Positions 35,315 to 43,236 of a stretch of DNA of 64,000 nucleotides are shown here, in pieces. The stretch comes from Nocardioides silvaticus. GTDB lineage: Bacteria > Actinomycetota > Actinomycetes > Propionibacteriales > Nocardioidaceae. A program made the translations under genes and the position numbers. The stretch spans positions 1-64,000 of the forward strand of contig NZ_QGDD01000003.1 in the NCBI RefSeq assembly GCF_003160695.1, in the 5' to 3' direction. Under the pieces are notes generated by a model. It saw only the letters and a program-made list of their open reading frames with translations, ran no database searches and was not told where the DNA came from. The number at the start of each line of letters is the position of its first letter. Position 1 is the first letter of the stretch.

Positions 35315-36288
35315 TCCGCCTTCCGGCGGTTGAGCCAGGTCGCGGCCTGGGTGCGGTTCTCGAGCTCGAGCTTGCCGAGGATCCGGCTGACGTGGTTGCG
35401 CGCCGTGATCGGCGAGATGAACAGCCGGTCGGCGATCTCCTTGTTGGTCAGCCCCTCGGCGACCAGCTCCAGCACCTCGCGCTCCCTGGTCGAGAGCGTG
35501 CCGTCCTCGAGGATGGAGCCGTCCTCGGTCTCTGGTGGCGGCGTGCGCAGCAGCGTCGCCCCGAACCCGACGCCGAGGAGCACGGCGCCCAGCAGGTCGA
35601 GCACGTCCGCCGCCGCCGGCCACAGCGCGTGACCGAGGACGACGAGCAGCACGAACGCGGCGGTGGCCAGGAGCAGCATTCTCATCTGCTCGCGGGCTTC
35701 CGGCTGGCGGAGCCGGACTGCGAGGGCGACGAGCACCAGCACGAAGGGCACCTGGAGGACCCAGTCGTCGACGACGGCGAGCGGCTCCTCCCAGGAGTGC
35801 GGGAGCACGCCGACCGGGTTGTCGGGGTCGACCTGCCAGTCCGAGTCCGGGTTGGCCGCCGGTCCGTCGAGCAGGCACCAGACGAGGATCATCAGGCCTT
35901 GCATCCCGAGAACCGTCGCCAGCAGCGGCCGCCACACCGGTGACGGCAGCCGCCCGTCCGGGAGCAGCACCAGCGCCAGCAGCGTCAGCGGGACCAGGGC
36001 GGCCGACGGCCGGTCGGTGAACCAGACCGCCCACGCCGCACCGGAGCCGTGACCCGTCTCGACCCACTGCGACGTGAACGCGGACAGCGCGAACAGCAGG
36101 CTGACCGCCAGCAGCAGCCAGCCCACTGTGTTCCGCGGGTGCTGAGCCGCGCTCAGACCGCCGGGCACGCCGAGCACGAGCGCGACCAGGACCTGCTTCC
36201 ACAGGCCCGGGTCGGAGCTGATGGTCACCGTCAGGAGCAGCAGCGTGAGCCCGACCGTTCCGGCGACCCAGGGCAGCGCGCGACTCAC
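35293..36288 (-). CDS. Membrane-bound LuxR-type regulator
   Basis: This 331-aa protein starts at GTG. It has about seven membrane segments (residues 8-240) and a cytosolic C-terminal LuxR helix-turn-helix (LSTREREVLELVAEGLTNKE onwards, about residues 265-325). No kinase or receiver domain is present, so it is a one-component membrane sensor that binds DNA from the membrane. It follows the membrane protein gene by 10 nt on the same strand. A perfect 30-bp palindrome upstream of that operon is its likely site. Confidence 0.85.
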   Translation of the reverse strand: MSRALPWVAGTVGLTLLLLTVTISSDPGLWKQVLVALVLGVPGGLSAAQHPRNTVGWLLLAVSLLFALSAFTSQWVETGHGSGAAWAVWFTDRPSAALVPLTLLALVLLPDGRLPSPVWRPLLATVLGMQGLMILVWCLLDGPAANPDSDWQVDPDNPVGVLPHSWEEPLAVVDDWVLQVPFVLVLVALAVRLRQPEAREQMRMLLLATAAFVLLVVLGHALWPAAADVLDLLGAVLLGVGFGATLLRTPPPETEDGSILEDGTLSTREREVLELVAEGLTNKEIADRLFISPITARNHVSRILGKLELENRTQAATWLNRRKADQRLRGP

Positions 36289-36298
36289 CGGCTCAGTA

Positions 36299-37015
36299 TC
36301 ACTCCGCGCTCTGGTCGGCGATCGGTTTCCGCCAGACTTCCGGCGCCATCCGGACCACGTGGATCCCGAGCCAGACCAGCGACACCGTCAGCAGCAGGTG
36401 CGCCTCCAGCGGCCCGAACGCCGGCAGCAGGAAGTCCCACACGAGGAACGCCATCAGCAGCACCAGCGGCACCTTCGGCAGGCACCGCCCCTTCAGCCCC
36501 GCCCCGGCCAGGAGCAGCAGCCCGAAGAAGGACCCGAGCAGGTGCGGGAACAGCGCCGTCACCGCCGTACCGACATGGTCGAGGTAGCCCTCGTTGAGCT
36601 CGACCGCCTCGTCCACCCCGATCGCCGACGGCCCGACCGTCCCCGCCCCGTACCCGAGCGCCACGACGTTGTGGAAGCCCCACATCCCCCACATCGTCAG
36701 CACCACCCCGACCGCCGTCATCCGCGGCGCCCCCCACCTGGTGAGCTGGGCCAGCCCGAGGAACCCGAGCGGCAGCACGAGCATGCTCACCAGCAGCGCC
36801 GCCTGCTCGGCGCCGTGGATTGCCGTGTGCTCCGCGCCCCAGCGGATCTGGGCGCTGAAGTCGTCGAGCTCGGGCATCAGCAGCTCGCCGACGTACTGCC
36901 CGAGGCCGTTGGTCAGGCCGGCCAGGATCAGGCACGCCCCCACCCCGACTTGGACTGCTCTGGAGAGCGGCGGGGCGGTGGTCGCGGTTGTTGGCGAGGG
37001 AGAGGTGGTAGTCAT
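36299..37015 (-). CDS. Multi-pass membrane protein co-transcribed with the LuxR regulator
   Basis: This 238-aa protein has a Thr/Pro-rich cytosolic start and about six membrane helices (for example VGVGACLILAGLTNGLGQYV, ALLVSMLVLPLGFLGL, LLLTVSLVWLGIHVV). A conserved-looking AEHTAIHGAEQ loop lies after the first helix. No family is recognised. Being first in the operon with a membrane-embedded regulator and following a strong palindrome, it may be the sensor partner or the main target of that regulator. Confidence 0.7.
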   Translation of the reverse strand: MTTTSPSPTTATTAPPLSRAVQVGVGACLILAGLTNGLGQYVGELLMPELDDFSAQIRWGAEHTAIHGAEQAALLVSMLVLPLGFLGLAQLTRWGAPRMTAVGVVLTMWGMWGFHNVVALGYGAGTVGPSAIGVDEAVELNEGYLDHVGTAVTALFPHLLGSFFGLLLLAGAGLKGRCLPKVPLVLLMAFLVWDFLLPAFGPLEAHLLLTVSLVWLGIHVVRMAPEVWRKPIADQSAE

Positions 37016-37043
37016 GCCGCCAACCTGCCGATGCCGGGGCTGT

Positions 37044-37073
37044 CAGCGCATGGTGCACCTGCACCATGCGCTG
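37044..37073. promoter_or_regulatory. Perfect 30-bp palindrome, likely operator of the LuxR operon
   Basis: CAGCGCATGGTGCA (37044-37057) and TGCACCATGCGCTG (37060-37073) are exact inverted copies separated by CC. The site ends 28 nt upstream of the membrane protein ATG. Long symmetric sites suit a dimeric LuxR helix-turn-helix, so autoregulation is the natural reading. Confidence 0.7.
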
Positions 37074-37201
37074 GGATCGGGCCAGGTGACCCATGTTGCG
37101 GACCGCCGAAGGGTCAGCTCAACCGGGTCCTTGCTATCGCGTCGCTCCGCCGGGTGTGCGTTGCCCCGGGCGACGCGTCCCTTCCACCAGTCTCCGTCGA
37201 G

Positions 37202-38545
37202 TTAGGGCGACCACTCCGGGTACTTGTTCCGTTGGCTCTTGTTCTTCGTGAGAGCGGTCTTTGCGGACCCGTCCGCGTTCATGACATAAATCTCCGACGT
37301 GAGGTTGGGGCCGCTCACGAAGACGATCTTCGAACCGTCCGCCGACCAGTTCGGTTGGGAGTCTGAGTAGTCGTTGTCGGTGAGCCTTGTCTGTCCGGAC
37401 CCGTCAGCGTTCATCACGTAGATCTCGATGTCGTTCGGCGGGCAGCCAGGTCCCGAACAAACGAAACTGCCCTTCGTGAACAACAGCTTCGACCCGTCCG
37501 GTGACCAGACATAGTCGGTGTCGCGGAGGCTGTCGTTGGTGAGCCTGGTCTGTCCGGACCCGTCAGCGTTCATCACGTAGATCTCGTCGTTCAACCAGCT
37601 TCCGTGGCTGCTCGTGAACGCGATCTTCGACCCGTCGGGCGACCACACCGGCCCCTCCTGCCGGCCACTGGCGTTGGTGAGATTGGTCAGTCCGGTCCCG
37701 TCAGCGTTCATCACGAAGACCTCACCGCCCCGCGTGAAGGCGATCTTCGAACCGTCCGGCGACCACCTGGGGCCGCCGGCGAAAACGCCGGTGCTTGCCC
37801 CGCTGTCTGCGGTGGCGAGCATGGTCTGCCCGGACCCGTCAGCGTTCATCGACCAGATGGCGTAGGTGGTACCCACTCCGCCCTCGAACTCTTGGCGTCC
37901 GAACGCGATCTTCGAGCCGTCCGGCGACCACGCCGGGAACTGGTCGTACTGATCTACCGGCTTTGAGAGGTTGACCCGCTTGCGGCCGCTGGCGGTCATG
38001 ACAAAGATCCCTTTGTTGCCGAGCGCTTTGCTCGACGTGAACGCGATCTTCGACCCGTCCGGCGACCACGCTGCATGCTCGTCGCTGGCAGTGGCGGGGG
38101 TGAGAAGCTTTTGCCCGGTCCCGTCCGCATTCATCACCACAAGCTTGTCGAGCCTGCCCCCGCGTTGGTACAGGATCTTCCCGCTGACGACCAGCGTGTA
38201 ACCGCGCGATGCAGTGGCGCCCTTCCCGTCGGTGACCTGAACGGTCACCGACGAAGATCCTGAAAGCGTTGGTATCCCAGAGATGCGGCCGCTCGTGCTG
38301 AGCTTCAACCCCGCCGGGAGCGACCCACTGGTGATGACCCACTTGTAGGGAAACCTTCCCCCAGCTGTCCTCAACGTCAACCCGTATCGCTTGCCCACCT
38401 GGCCGGCAGGCAACGCCGACGTCGTGATCGACAATGAACTCGTCATCGCTGACTCGGAGGCTGGCACCGAGTTCGCGGGTGCCGCGGCGGAAGAGCCGAA
38501 AACCGATGCCACACCAACTGCTACACAAACCAGGAGACTTCGCAA
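37202..38545 (-). CDS. Secreted PD40/TolB-like beta-propeller with Ig-like domain
   Basis: This 447-aa exported protein starts at TTG, with a GGAG ribosome site 7 nt upstream. It has a signal peptide (MRSLLVCVAVGVASVFGSSA) and a putative-Ig (He_PIG-type) domain at about residues 45-120 (GSLPAGLKLSTSGRISGIP). At least six PD40 blades follow, each with WSPDGSKIAF and IYVMNADGSGQTRLT. The blades are nearly identical, which suggests recent duplication. It is probably a surface or periplasm-like binding propeller. It is less G+C rich than its neighbours, a possible sign of transfer. Confidence 0.87.
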   Translation of the reverse strand: MRSLLVCVAVGVASVFGSSAAAPANSVPASESAMTSSLSITTSALPAGQVGKRYGLTLRTAGGRFPYKWVITSGSLPAGLKLSTSGRISGIPTLSGSSSVTVQVTDGKGATASRGYTLVVSGKILYQRGGRLDKLVVMNADGTGQKLLTPATASDEHAAWSPDGSKIAFTSSKALGNKGIFVMTASGRKRVNLSKPVDQYDQFPAWSPDGSKIAFGRQEFEGGVGTTYAIWSMNADGSGQTMLATADSGASTGVFAGGPRWSPDGSKIAFTRGGEVFVMNADGTGLTNLTNASGRQEGPVWSPDGSKIAFTSSHGSWLNDEIYVMNADGSGQTRLTNDSLRDTDYVWSPDGSKLLFTKGSFVCSGPGCPPNDIEIYVMNADGSGQTRLTDNDYSDSQPNWSADGSKIVFVSGPNLTSEIYVMNADGSAKTALTKNKSQRNKYPEWSP

Positions 38546-38933
38546 GGGAACTCCACATCACTTCTTTGCGAGCGCCCCTCAGGCCGGTACCGACCACGCC
38601 CGATGGGTCATTCTAGGTGTGCCGCCCCGGACGCGTAGCAAATCCGGTCACATGCATCCTTGCTTGGCTCGCATGCGAATCAGGCGTTGATGCTCGGCCC
38701 GCCCACGCCTGCTGGTCTGCGGTTAGCGGTGTCGCTGTGCTCGGCCCTTCCTAGCTAGGAGCTGAGCCGCTCGACCCAGCGCCTCAAGAGCGTCGGTCTC
38801 GTCACACCGCACCAGAGCGGTCGGGAACGACTCGACCATCATTGAGTGTGCTCAGGCCCGCGGGTGCCCACGAGTAGGGGTGTCTTTGCGCCGAGATTAA
38901 GCGTGCATCACCCCGATGTCTCGGCCAAGCGGC
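38546..38933. other. 388-bp region without a convincing gene
   Basis: This stretch between two minus-strand genes lacks the intergenic repeat family and is less G+C rich than average. It holds one short minus-strand frame (38723-38842, listed separately) and the small palindrome CTAGCTAG near 38752. I see no tRNA, clear terminator or domain. Confidence 0.6.
38723..38842 (-). CDS. Possible 39-aa peptide or gene remnant
   Basis: The frame starts at tandem ATGs (38842 and 38839) and reads MVESFPTALVRCDETDALEALGRAAQ..., ending at TAA. It looks like ordinary helical protein, but there is no good ribosome site. It may be a remnant of a longer gene rather than an active one. Confidence 0.25.
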   Translation of the reverse strand: MMVESFPTALVRCDETDALEALGRAAQLLARKGRAQRHR

Positions 38934-39488
38934 TCAGCTGCTGGCAATGGCGTAGCGGAGCAACACCACGCCGGAAGGCAAGGCACGCGCCTCGGTCAGC
39001 TCGAGGCGAGGGATCGCGAGGCCCTCAGGGACCAGGCACTTTCCGCGGCCCTGGACGTAGGGGAAGACGAGCAGGCGAAGCTCGTCGACGAGCCCGGCCG
39101 CGAGGACGGCGTGAGCCAAGGTGATGCTCCCGGCCAGCGTCAGGTCGCCGCCGCCGGAGTCCTTGAGCCGACGAACCTCGTCGACCGGGTCGCCGGAGAG
39201 AATCGTCGAGCTGAGCCACTGCGGATCGGTCATCGACGAGGAGACGACGTACTTCTGCACCTGGTCCACGTACGCGCCTGCCGGCTCGTCGGTGTGGTGC
39301 GGCCAGTGGCCGCGGAAGTCCTCGAAGGTCTGCCGGCCGAGAATCACCGCGTTCGAGGATGCACCCGCGCATTGCATCCCCTCCAGCCAGGCATCGATAC
39401 CTCCGCCGGGAGACGGGTCGAACCACTCGTCGAGCATCTCGATCCGCCCATCGGCGGTGATGTTCTCCGTGATCAACAAGCGGCCCAT
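38934..39488 (-). CDS. Dihydrofolate reductase-family (RibD C-terminal type) protein
   Basis: This 184-aa protein has the fold pattern of the RibD_C/DHFR family: an N-terminal strand MGRLLITENITADGRIE, AVILGRQTFEDFRGHWP, KYVVSSS and DLTLAGSITLAHAVLAAGLVDELRL. Actinobacteria carry many such paralogues of unknown substrate, probably NADPH-dependent reductases. The start is the ATG at 39488, one codon after an in-frame GTG. It shares the minus strand with the next gene but has no clear link to it. Confidence 0.85.
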   Translation of the reverse strand: MGRLLITENITADGRIEMLDEWFDPSPGGGIDAWLEGMQCAGASSNAVILGRQTFEDFRGHWPHHTDEPAGAYVDQVQKYVVSSSMTDPQWLSSTILSGDPVDEVRRLKDSGGGDLTLAGSITLAHAVLAAGLVDELRLLVFPYVQGRGKCLVPEGLAIPRLELTEARALPSGVVLLRYAIASS

Positions 39489-39539
39489 CACACCGGTCTA
39501 CCACCACGAGGTGAAGCGGAGCTCATGACTGCGCTGCTG

Positions 39540-39983
39540 CTACTCCCGCTCGAACACGAGGTCGAAGTCCTTGCGCCATGTCGCGCCGCGGTCGTCCGAC
39601 GCCTCCCAGCGACCGGCGATCCGATCCGGCGTCAGGTCGGCGATGAACCGCTGGAACATGTCGGGGTCCTCGCGGTTCAGTTCCCATCGCGAGCCGTCGA
39701 AGGTCATCGCGAACACCCGGCAGACGCCGCGCTCGTCGTGGTAGAGCGCCGAGTAGGTGTCGTTCGCGTCGCTGCGGCCGAGAACGAGGACGGTCTCGTT
39801 CGTCGTCGATCCGGTCTCGTCCGGCGTCAGCCAGCGGAGGACCACGAACGCCTCGCCGAGCCACTCGACGGTGGCCGAGCCCGGCACCTCGAGGTCGGCC
39901 GGCTCCAGGAACCAGGCGTCGCTCATCGTCGTACGCCAGGTGCCGGTCAGGACGTCCAGCTGCTCCATCGCTTCACTTCTCAT
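39540..39983 (-). CDS. DUF1579-like (lipocalin-type) protein
   Basis: This 147-aa cytosolic protein has the pattern of small beta-barrel proteins that assess a mixture in this family: LDVLTGTWRTTMSD near the start, then GEAFVVLRWL, YSALYHDERGVCRVF and RIAGRWEASDDRGATWRKDFDLVF. A GAGGAGGCACG ribosome site precedes the ATG at 39983. The function is unknown. It is divergent from the GNAT gene, with the repeat block between. Confidence 0.72.
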   Translation of the reverse strand: MRSEAMEQLDVLTGTWRTTMSDAWFLEPADLEVPGSATVEWLGEAFVVLRWLTPDETGSTTNETVLVLGRSDANDTYSALYHDERGVCRVFAMTFDGSRWELNREDPDMFQRFIADLTPDRIAGRWEASDDRGATWRKDFDLVFERE

Positions 39984-40094
39984 CGTGCCTCCTCGAGATG
40001 CCAAGGGTGACGACCGGAGTCGGGACGCGAACTCATCGGCCGGGGCCGCTTCTGCGCGTGCTTCATGGTGGTGACGGTGTTGCGTTTGGCGTGC

Positions 40095-40230
40095 GGCGTC
40101 TCGATACGCCCTCGCCTAGCGGCTCGGGCTACTCGACGACCAAAGCGACAGCTACTCGACGACCGGGCGGCTGGAAACATCGCTACTCGACGACCGGCGG
40201 CGTGCGGCGGCTCGGCCTACACGACGACCG
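40095..40230. repeat. Intergenic repeat block between divergent genes
   Basis: It starts with GGCGTCTCGATACGCCCTCGCCTAGCGG-type sequence and has three or four successive CTACTCGACGACC ends (about 40130, 40153, 40184) plus a decayed CTACACGACGACC. It contains no gene. Here the element sits in a divergent promoter region, unlike most other copies, which lie at gene 3' ends. Confidence 0.75.
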
Positions 40231-40251
40231 GGCGGCTGGGAGGATCGACCC

Positions 40252-40677
40252 ATGGCCGCCGACAGCTACGAGGTCTCGTCCGACCTGACGCGGATGGATC
40301 TCGACCGGGTGCACCACTGGCTGTCCACCGACGCCTACTGGTCGCTCGGTCGCTCCCGGGAGGTGGTCGAGAAGGCGGCACGGGGGTCGCTCAACTTCGG
40401 GGCGTTCACCCGCGACGGCGAGCAGGTCGGGTATGCGCGGGTGGTGACGGACGGGGCGACGTTCGCCTGGCTGTGCGACGTGTACGTCGATCGGGCCCAT
40501 CGGGGGCACCAGCTTGGGGTGCGGCTGGTCGAGGCGGTGGTGGCCGAGCTCCAGCCGATGAGCCTCAAGCGGGTGATGCTCGCGACAGGCGATGCGCACG
40601 AGCTCTACAAGCGGTTCGGGTTCACACCGGTTCCCGATCCCGAGATCCTGATGATCCGCGAGCAACCCGGGAGGTAG
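40252..40677 (+). CDS. GNAT-family N-acetyltransferase
   Basis: This 141-aa protein is of the GNAT fold: a substrate-side strand FGAFTRDGEQVGYARVV, then the central strand FAWLCDVYVD. The acetyl-CoA-binding loop RAHRGHQLG follows, then a helix VRLVEAVVAEL and the C-terminal YKRFGF. It is a cytosolic acetyltransferase with an unknown amine substrate. It is followed 5 nt later by the MerB-like gene and could be co-transcribed with it. Confidence 0.88.
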   Translation: MAADSYEVSSDLTRMDLDRVHHWLSTDAYWSLGRSREVVEKAARGSLNFGAFTRDGEQVGYARVVTDGATFAWLCDVYVDRAHRGHQLGVRLVEAVVAELQPMSLKRVMLATGDAHELYKRFGFTPVPDPEILMIREQPGR

Positions 40678-40682
40678 GCGGC

Positions 40683-41328
40683 ATGGACACCGAGGACCTG
40701 CGGCTCGCCGTCTACGCAGCCTTTCGGGACGGACGGACTCCTCGCGTCGCCGGCCTGGCGGACGAGCTCGACGTCACCCAGGACGAGGTGCGGTCCGGCT
40801 TGGCGGAGCTCGCCACGCAGCGGCACGTCGCGCTCGACGCGCACGGCGAGATCGCCATGGCGCACCCGTTCACGGCGGTGCCGCTCGGGTTCTCCGTGAT
40901 GGGCCGCGACCGGCTGTGGTGGGGTGGCTGCGCCTGGGACTCCTTCGCGCTGCCGCACCTGCTGTCCGACCAGGGCCCGATGCTGGTCGCGACCGCGTGC
41001 CCGGCCTGCTCGACGGCGCATGCGTGGCGCGTCGACGACAGCGGCCCACCTGCGGGTGCACAGGTCGCGCACTTCCTGGTGCCCGCCGCGCGGATCTGGG
41101 ACGACGTCGTCCACACCTGCGCCCGCCAGCGGATCTTCTGCTCCGAGGCGTGCGTCGACTCCTGGTTGGCGGTCGAGGGCCGCGCGCGCGGCTACGTGAT
41201 GGACCTGGCGCCTCGCGTCGGGTTGGTACGCCGGTCGCCTCGAGCGCGGCTACGTGCGCCGGGAGCCGAGTGCTGCGGCCGAGTACTTCCGCAGCGTCGG
41301 GCTGTCGGGGTCGTTCTGGGGACTGTGA
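40683..41328 (+). pseudogene. MerB-like organomercurial lyase gene with a frameshift
   Basis: Residues 1-174 read as an alkylmercury-lyase family protein: an N-terminal winged-helix-like part (VAGLADELDVTQDEVRSGL), then CAWD with Cys83 and Asp86, which match the catalytic Cys-x-x-Asp of MerB, and Cys153 in IFCSEAC as the likely third residue. After GYVMD (about 41204) the continuation fits the +1 frame: TWRLASGWYAGRLERGYVRR to SGSFWGL and a TGA at 41326-41328. The zero frame instead runs into a low-quality Arg-rich tail ending at 41426. So the gene is either inactive or carries a sequencing error. Confidence 0.75.
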
Positions 41329-41415
41329 GCCGCCGGTGCCGCTGGCGTGGAGCTACGGCCCGCGGCTTCAGGCAATCGGCTCGTGTGAGCGGGGGCAACT
41401 GGGAGGATCCCTCGC

Positions 41416-41883
41416 ATGAGGATTGATCCCGAGACCGTTTTCGCAGCAGTCCGCGCGATTCCCGCCGGCACGGTGATCACCTACGGCGACCTCGCCGAGC
41501 GGGTCGGGCTCACCCGCAACCACGCCCGAGCGGTTGGCAACGTGCTCGGCAATCGGCCCGACAACGACGCTTGGATGACGACTCCACCACAGGATCACGA
41601 CATCCCGTGGTGGCGAGTGGTCAAGGCCAACGGAACGCTCTTGGACAATGAAGAGGATGAGCGCAGTCGCAAGTGGGTCGCATGGGCGCGGTCCGTCCTC
41701 GCCAGCGAAGGCGTGCCGTTCACGAATGACGGACGCGTTGCCGGCCTCGCAAGATCTGGCCCCGCCGCCGGTGGCGGCTCAACCGCGAGTCGATCCAGGG
41801 CAAGACAGGTGAGGACACCAGAACCCTGCTGGAAGCACGAGAAGGTGCAGTACTCCTGCCGAGACTGCGCCCCAGGACGCTGA
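41416..41883 (+). CDS. Alkyltransferase-like (ATL/MGMT-fold) protein with zinc-knuckle tail
   Basis: This 155-aa protein has the DNA-binding domain of O6-alkylguanine transferases: Tyr23 in ITYGDLA, the recognition helix TRNHARAVGNVLGNR, and PWWRVV at residues 64-69, where Trp replaces the active-site Cys of PCHRV. ATL proteins bind alkylated guanine without repairing it and pass it to nucleotide excision repair. The C-terminal extension has Cys138-x2-His141-x6-Cys148-x2-Cys151, a zinc-knuckle-like motif that is unusual for the family. It is less G+C rich than its neighbours. Confidence 0.85.
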   Translation: MRIDPETVFAAVRAIPAGTVITYGDLAERVGLTRNHARAVGNVLGNRPDNDAWMTTPPQDHDIPWWRVVKANGTLLDNEEDERSRKWVAWARSVLASEGVPFTNDGRVAGLARSGPAAGGGSTASRSRARQVRTPEPCWKHEKVQYSCRDCAPGR

Positions 41884-41926
41884 CGCTTCTATCCGGCCCC
41901 AAACCCCGGATCGCGGGCAGCTGGCG

Positions 41927-42436
41927 TCAGGATCGTTGAGCTCGGCCGGCCTTGCGGTTGGCGAACGGTCGCGCGCCCCAATCAGCGACGAAGCGAGTGA
42001 TGAGCTCGGACTCCATGTCCTCGGGATCACTGCTAGGAGTCTCCTGCCAGCAGACAACGAGATCGGCACTGTCTGCGAGCTGCCAGAGATACCTTCCGCC
42101 CCAGTGTCCGACCGGCTGCCCAGCTCCGTGCCGTCGGAACTCGTCGAGTCGCTTCGCGATGCCGCGACGCCCCGTCTGCCCTCCCGCTGCCTTCCCGATG
42201 TAGAGCACCTCCGCACCGTCGACCCATGCCCGCGCGAGGTCTTGACGATCGACTGAGGGGTCCTTGCCCTTGAACCAGCCGGCCGGGCTATCAGCCAGGA
42301 AGGCCGGAGCGTCGGACCGTTCCCGCATCACGACGTAGACGCCGGGACCCGTCGGGACGACCGACACGGGGAGATCTGCGAAGCGCACGAATCCGTCGAA
42401 ACCATCAGCGCTGAGGCCTGCTCTCGTCCAGTCCAC
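41927..42436 (-). CDS. GIY-YIG nuclease-domain protein
   Basis: This 169-aa protein starts at GTG. It has a GIY-YIG-type domain: GVY at residues 32-34, VLYIGKA with Tyr79-Ile-Gly81, Arg96 in GIAKRL, a catalytic-type Glu in DMESELI (about 142-144) and Asn160 in RPFANRK. Such domains cut DNA with a metal ion. It overlaps the upstream gene by one base (TAGTG), so the two are coupled. No other nuclease domain or DNA-recognition region is attached, leaving the target unknown. Confidence 0.83.
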   Translation of the reverse strand: MDWTRAGLSADGFDGFVRFADLPVSVVPTGPGVYVVMRERSDAPAFLADSPAGWFKGKDPSVDRQDLARAWVDGAEVLYIGKAAGGQTGRRGIAKRLDEFRRHGAGQPVGHWGGRYLWQLADSADLVVCWQETPSSDPEDMESELITRFVADWGARPFANRKAGRAQRS

Positions 42437-43155
42437 TAGGCCGCCTTGCGCCAAGCGTCGATGCGCTCCCCCCGCGCTGCCACGAAGGCCGCGACGTTGC
42501 TGAGGTAACGCCGGTACGAAGCCTCGGACTGAGGCAAGGGCGGCGACGTGAAGTCCCAGGCGTTGCCGTCGAACTCGTCGAACCAACGGATGGTGCCGTC
42601 GGCGACCAGGTCCTGCAGGTGGAAGAACTCCACATAGGTGATGAAGCCAGTCAGGCCCTCGCCGAACAGCCGGAAGTAGTGAGCGTCGACAGCCAGCACG
42701 TCGGCGAGCGGGCTGCCGGTCATACCGAGGTAGTGCTGTCGGATGCACTCGAGGGTGAGGTCGAACCTGTCCGAGATTGCCCACGTCGTACCTCTTCGCT
42801 GGTTCAGCGACTGAGGCCGGACCGGGAAGATGATGAAGGCGCTGACGGTGTAGATCGACCGCTCGTAGGCCTCTTGCTCCTCTTCGGCGAACTCCGCCCA
42901 GAGGCTCTTGGCTCCCGAATATCGGGAGTGGGTGGTCGCTATGGTGTCGCTGGACACGGGCACACCGCCATGAACCAGACCTCCGGTCGCTGGGTCGACC
43001 ACGCACTCGACAACCCGACCGTCGGGCAGCGCCTTGTTCCACAGACGCTGGTGCCAGCGCTTCAGCTTGCGGCTGTCTCGATCTGCGTCTCCCCTGTAGT
43101 CGGGGTCGTCGCGGAAGTTGAAGCCGACGTCGATGTCATCGTCGTCCACGGGCAC
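42436..43155 (-). CDS. DUF6994-type protein coupled to a GIY-YIG gene
   Basis: This 239-aa protein starts at GTG. It shows [28 protein letters not shown], then [23 protein letters not shown], the long [16 protein letters not shown] helix and a C-terminal DFTSPPLP. I recall this pattern from the DUF6994 family, whose role is not known. It has no signal or membrane segment. With the GIY-YIG gene it forms a tight two-gene unit in a less G+C rich patch, which suggests a transferred, possibly defensive, module. Confidence 0.75.
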   Translation of the reverse strand: MPVDDDDIDVGFNFRDDPDYRGDADRDSRKLKRWHQRLWNKALPDGRVVECVVDPATGGLVHGGVPVSSDTIATTHSRYSGAKSLWAEFAEEEQEAYERSIYTVSAFIIFPVRPQSLNQRRGTTWAISDRFDLTLECIRQHYLGMTGSPLADVLAVDAHYFRLFGEGLTGFITYVEFFHLQDLVADGTIRWFDEFDGNAWDFTSPPLPQSEASYRRYLSNVAAFVAARGERIDAWRKAA

Positions 43156-43236
43156 ACCGTAAGCCCGACGGCCGACACGTGGGCGGGCGTTGGGCGAACA
43201 ATGGTTTCGAGGCTCGGCCGCGGGCGGCCGCGCACC

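Noticed and set aside
41205..41426. In-frame C-terminal extension of the MerB-like gene
   Set aside because: The Arg-rich tail resembles a shadow frame, while the +1 frame gives a convincing protein end at 41328.
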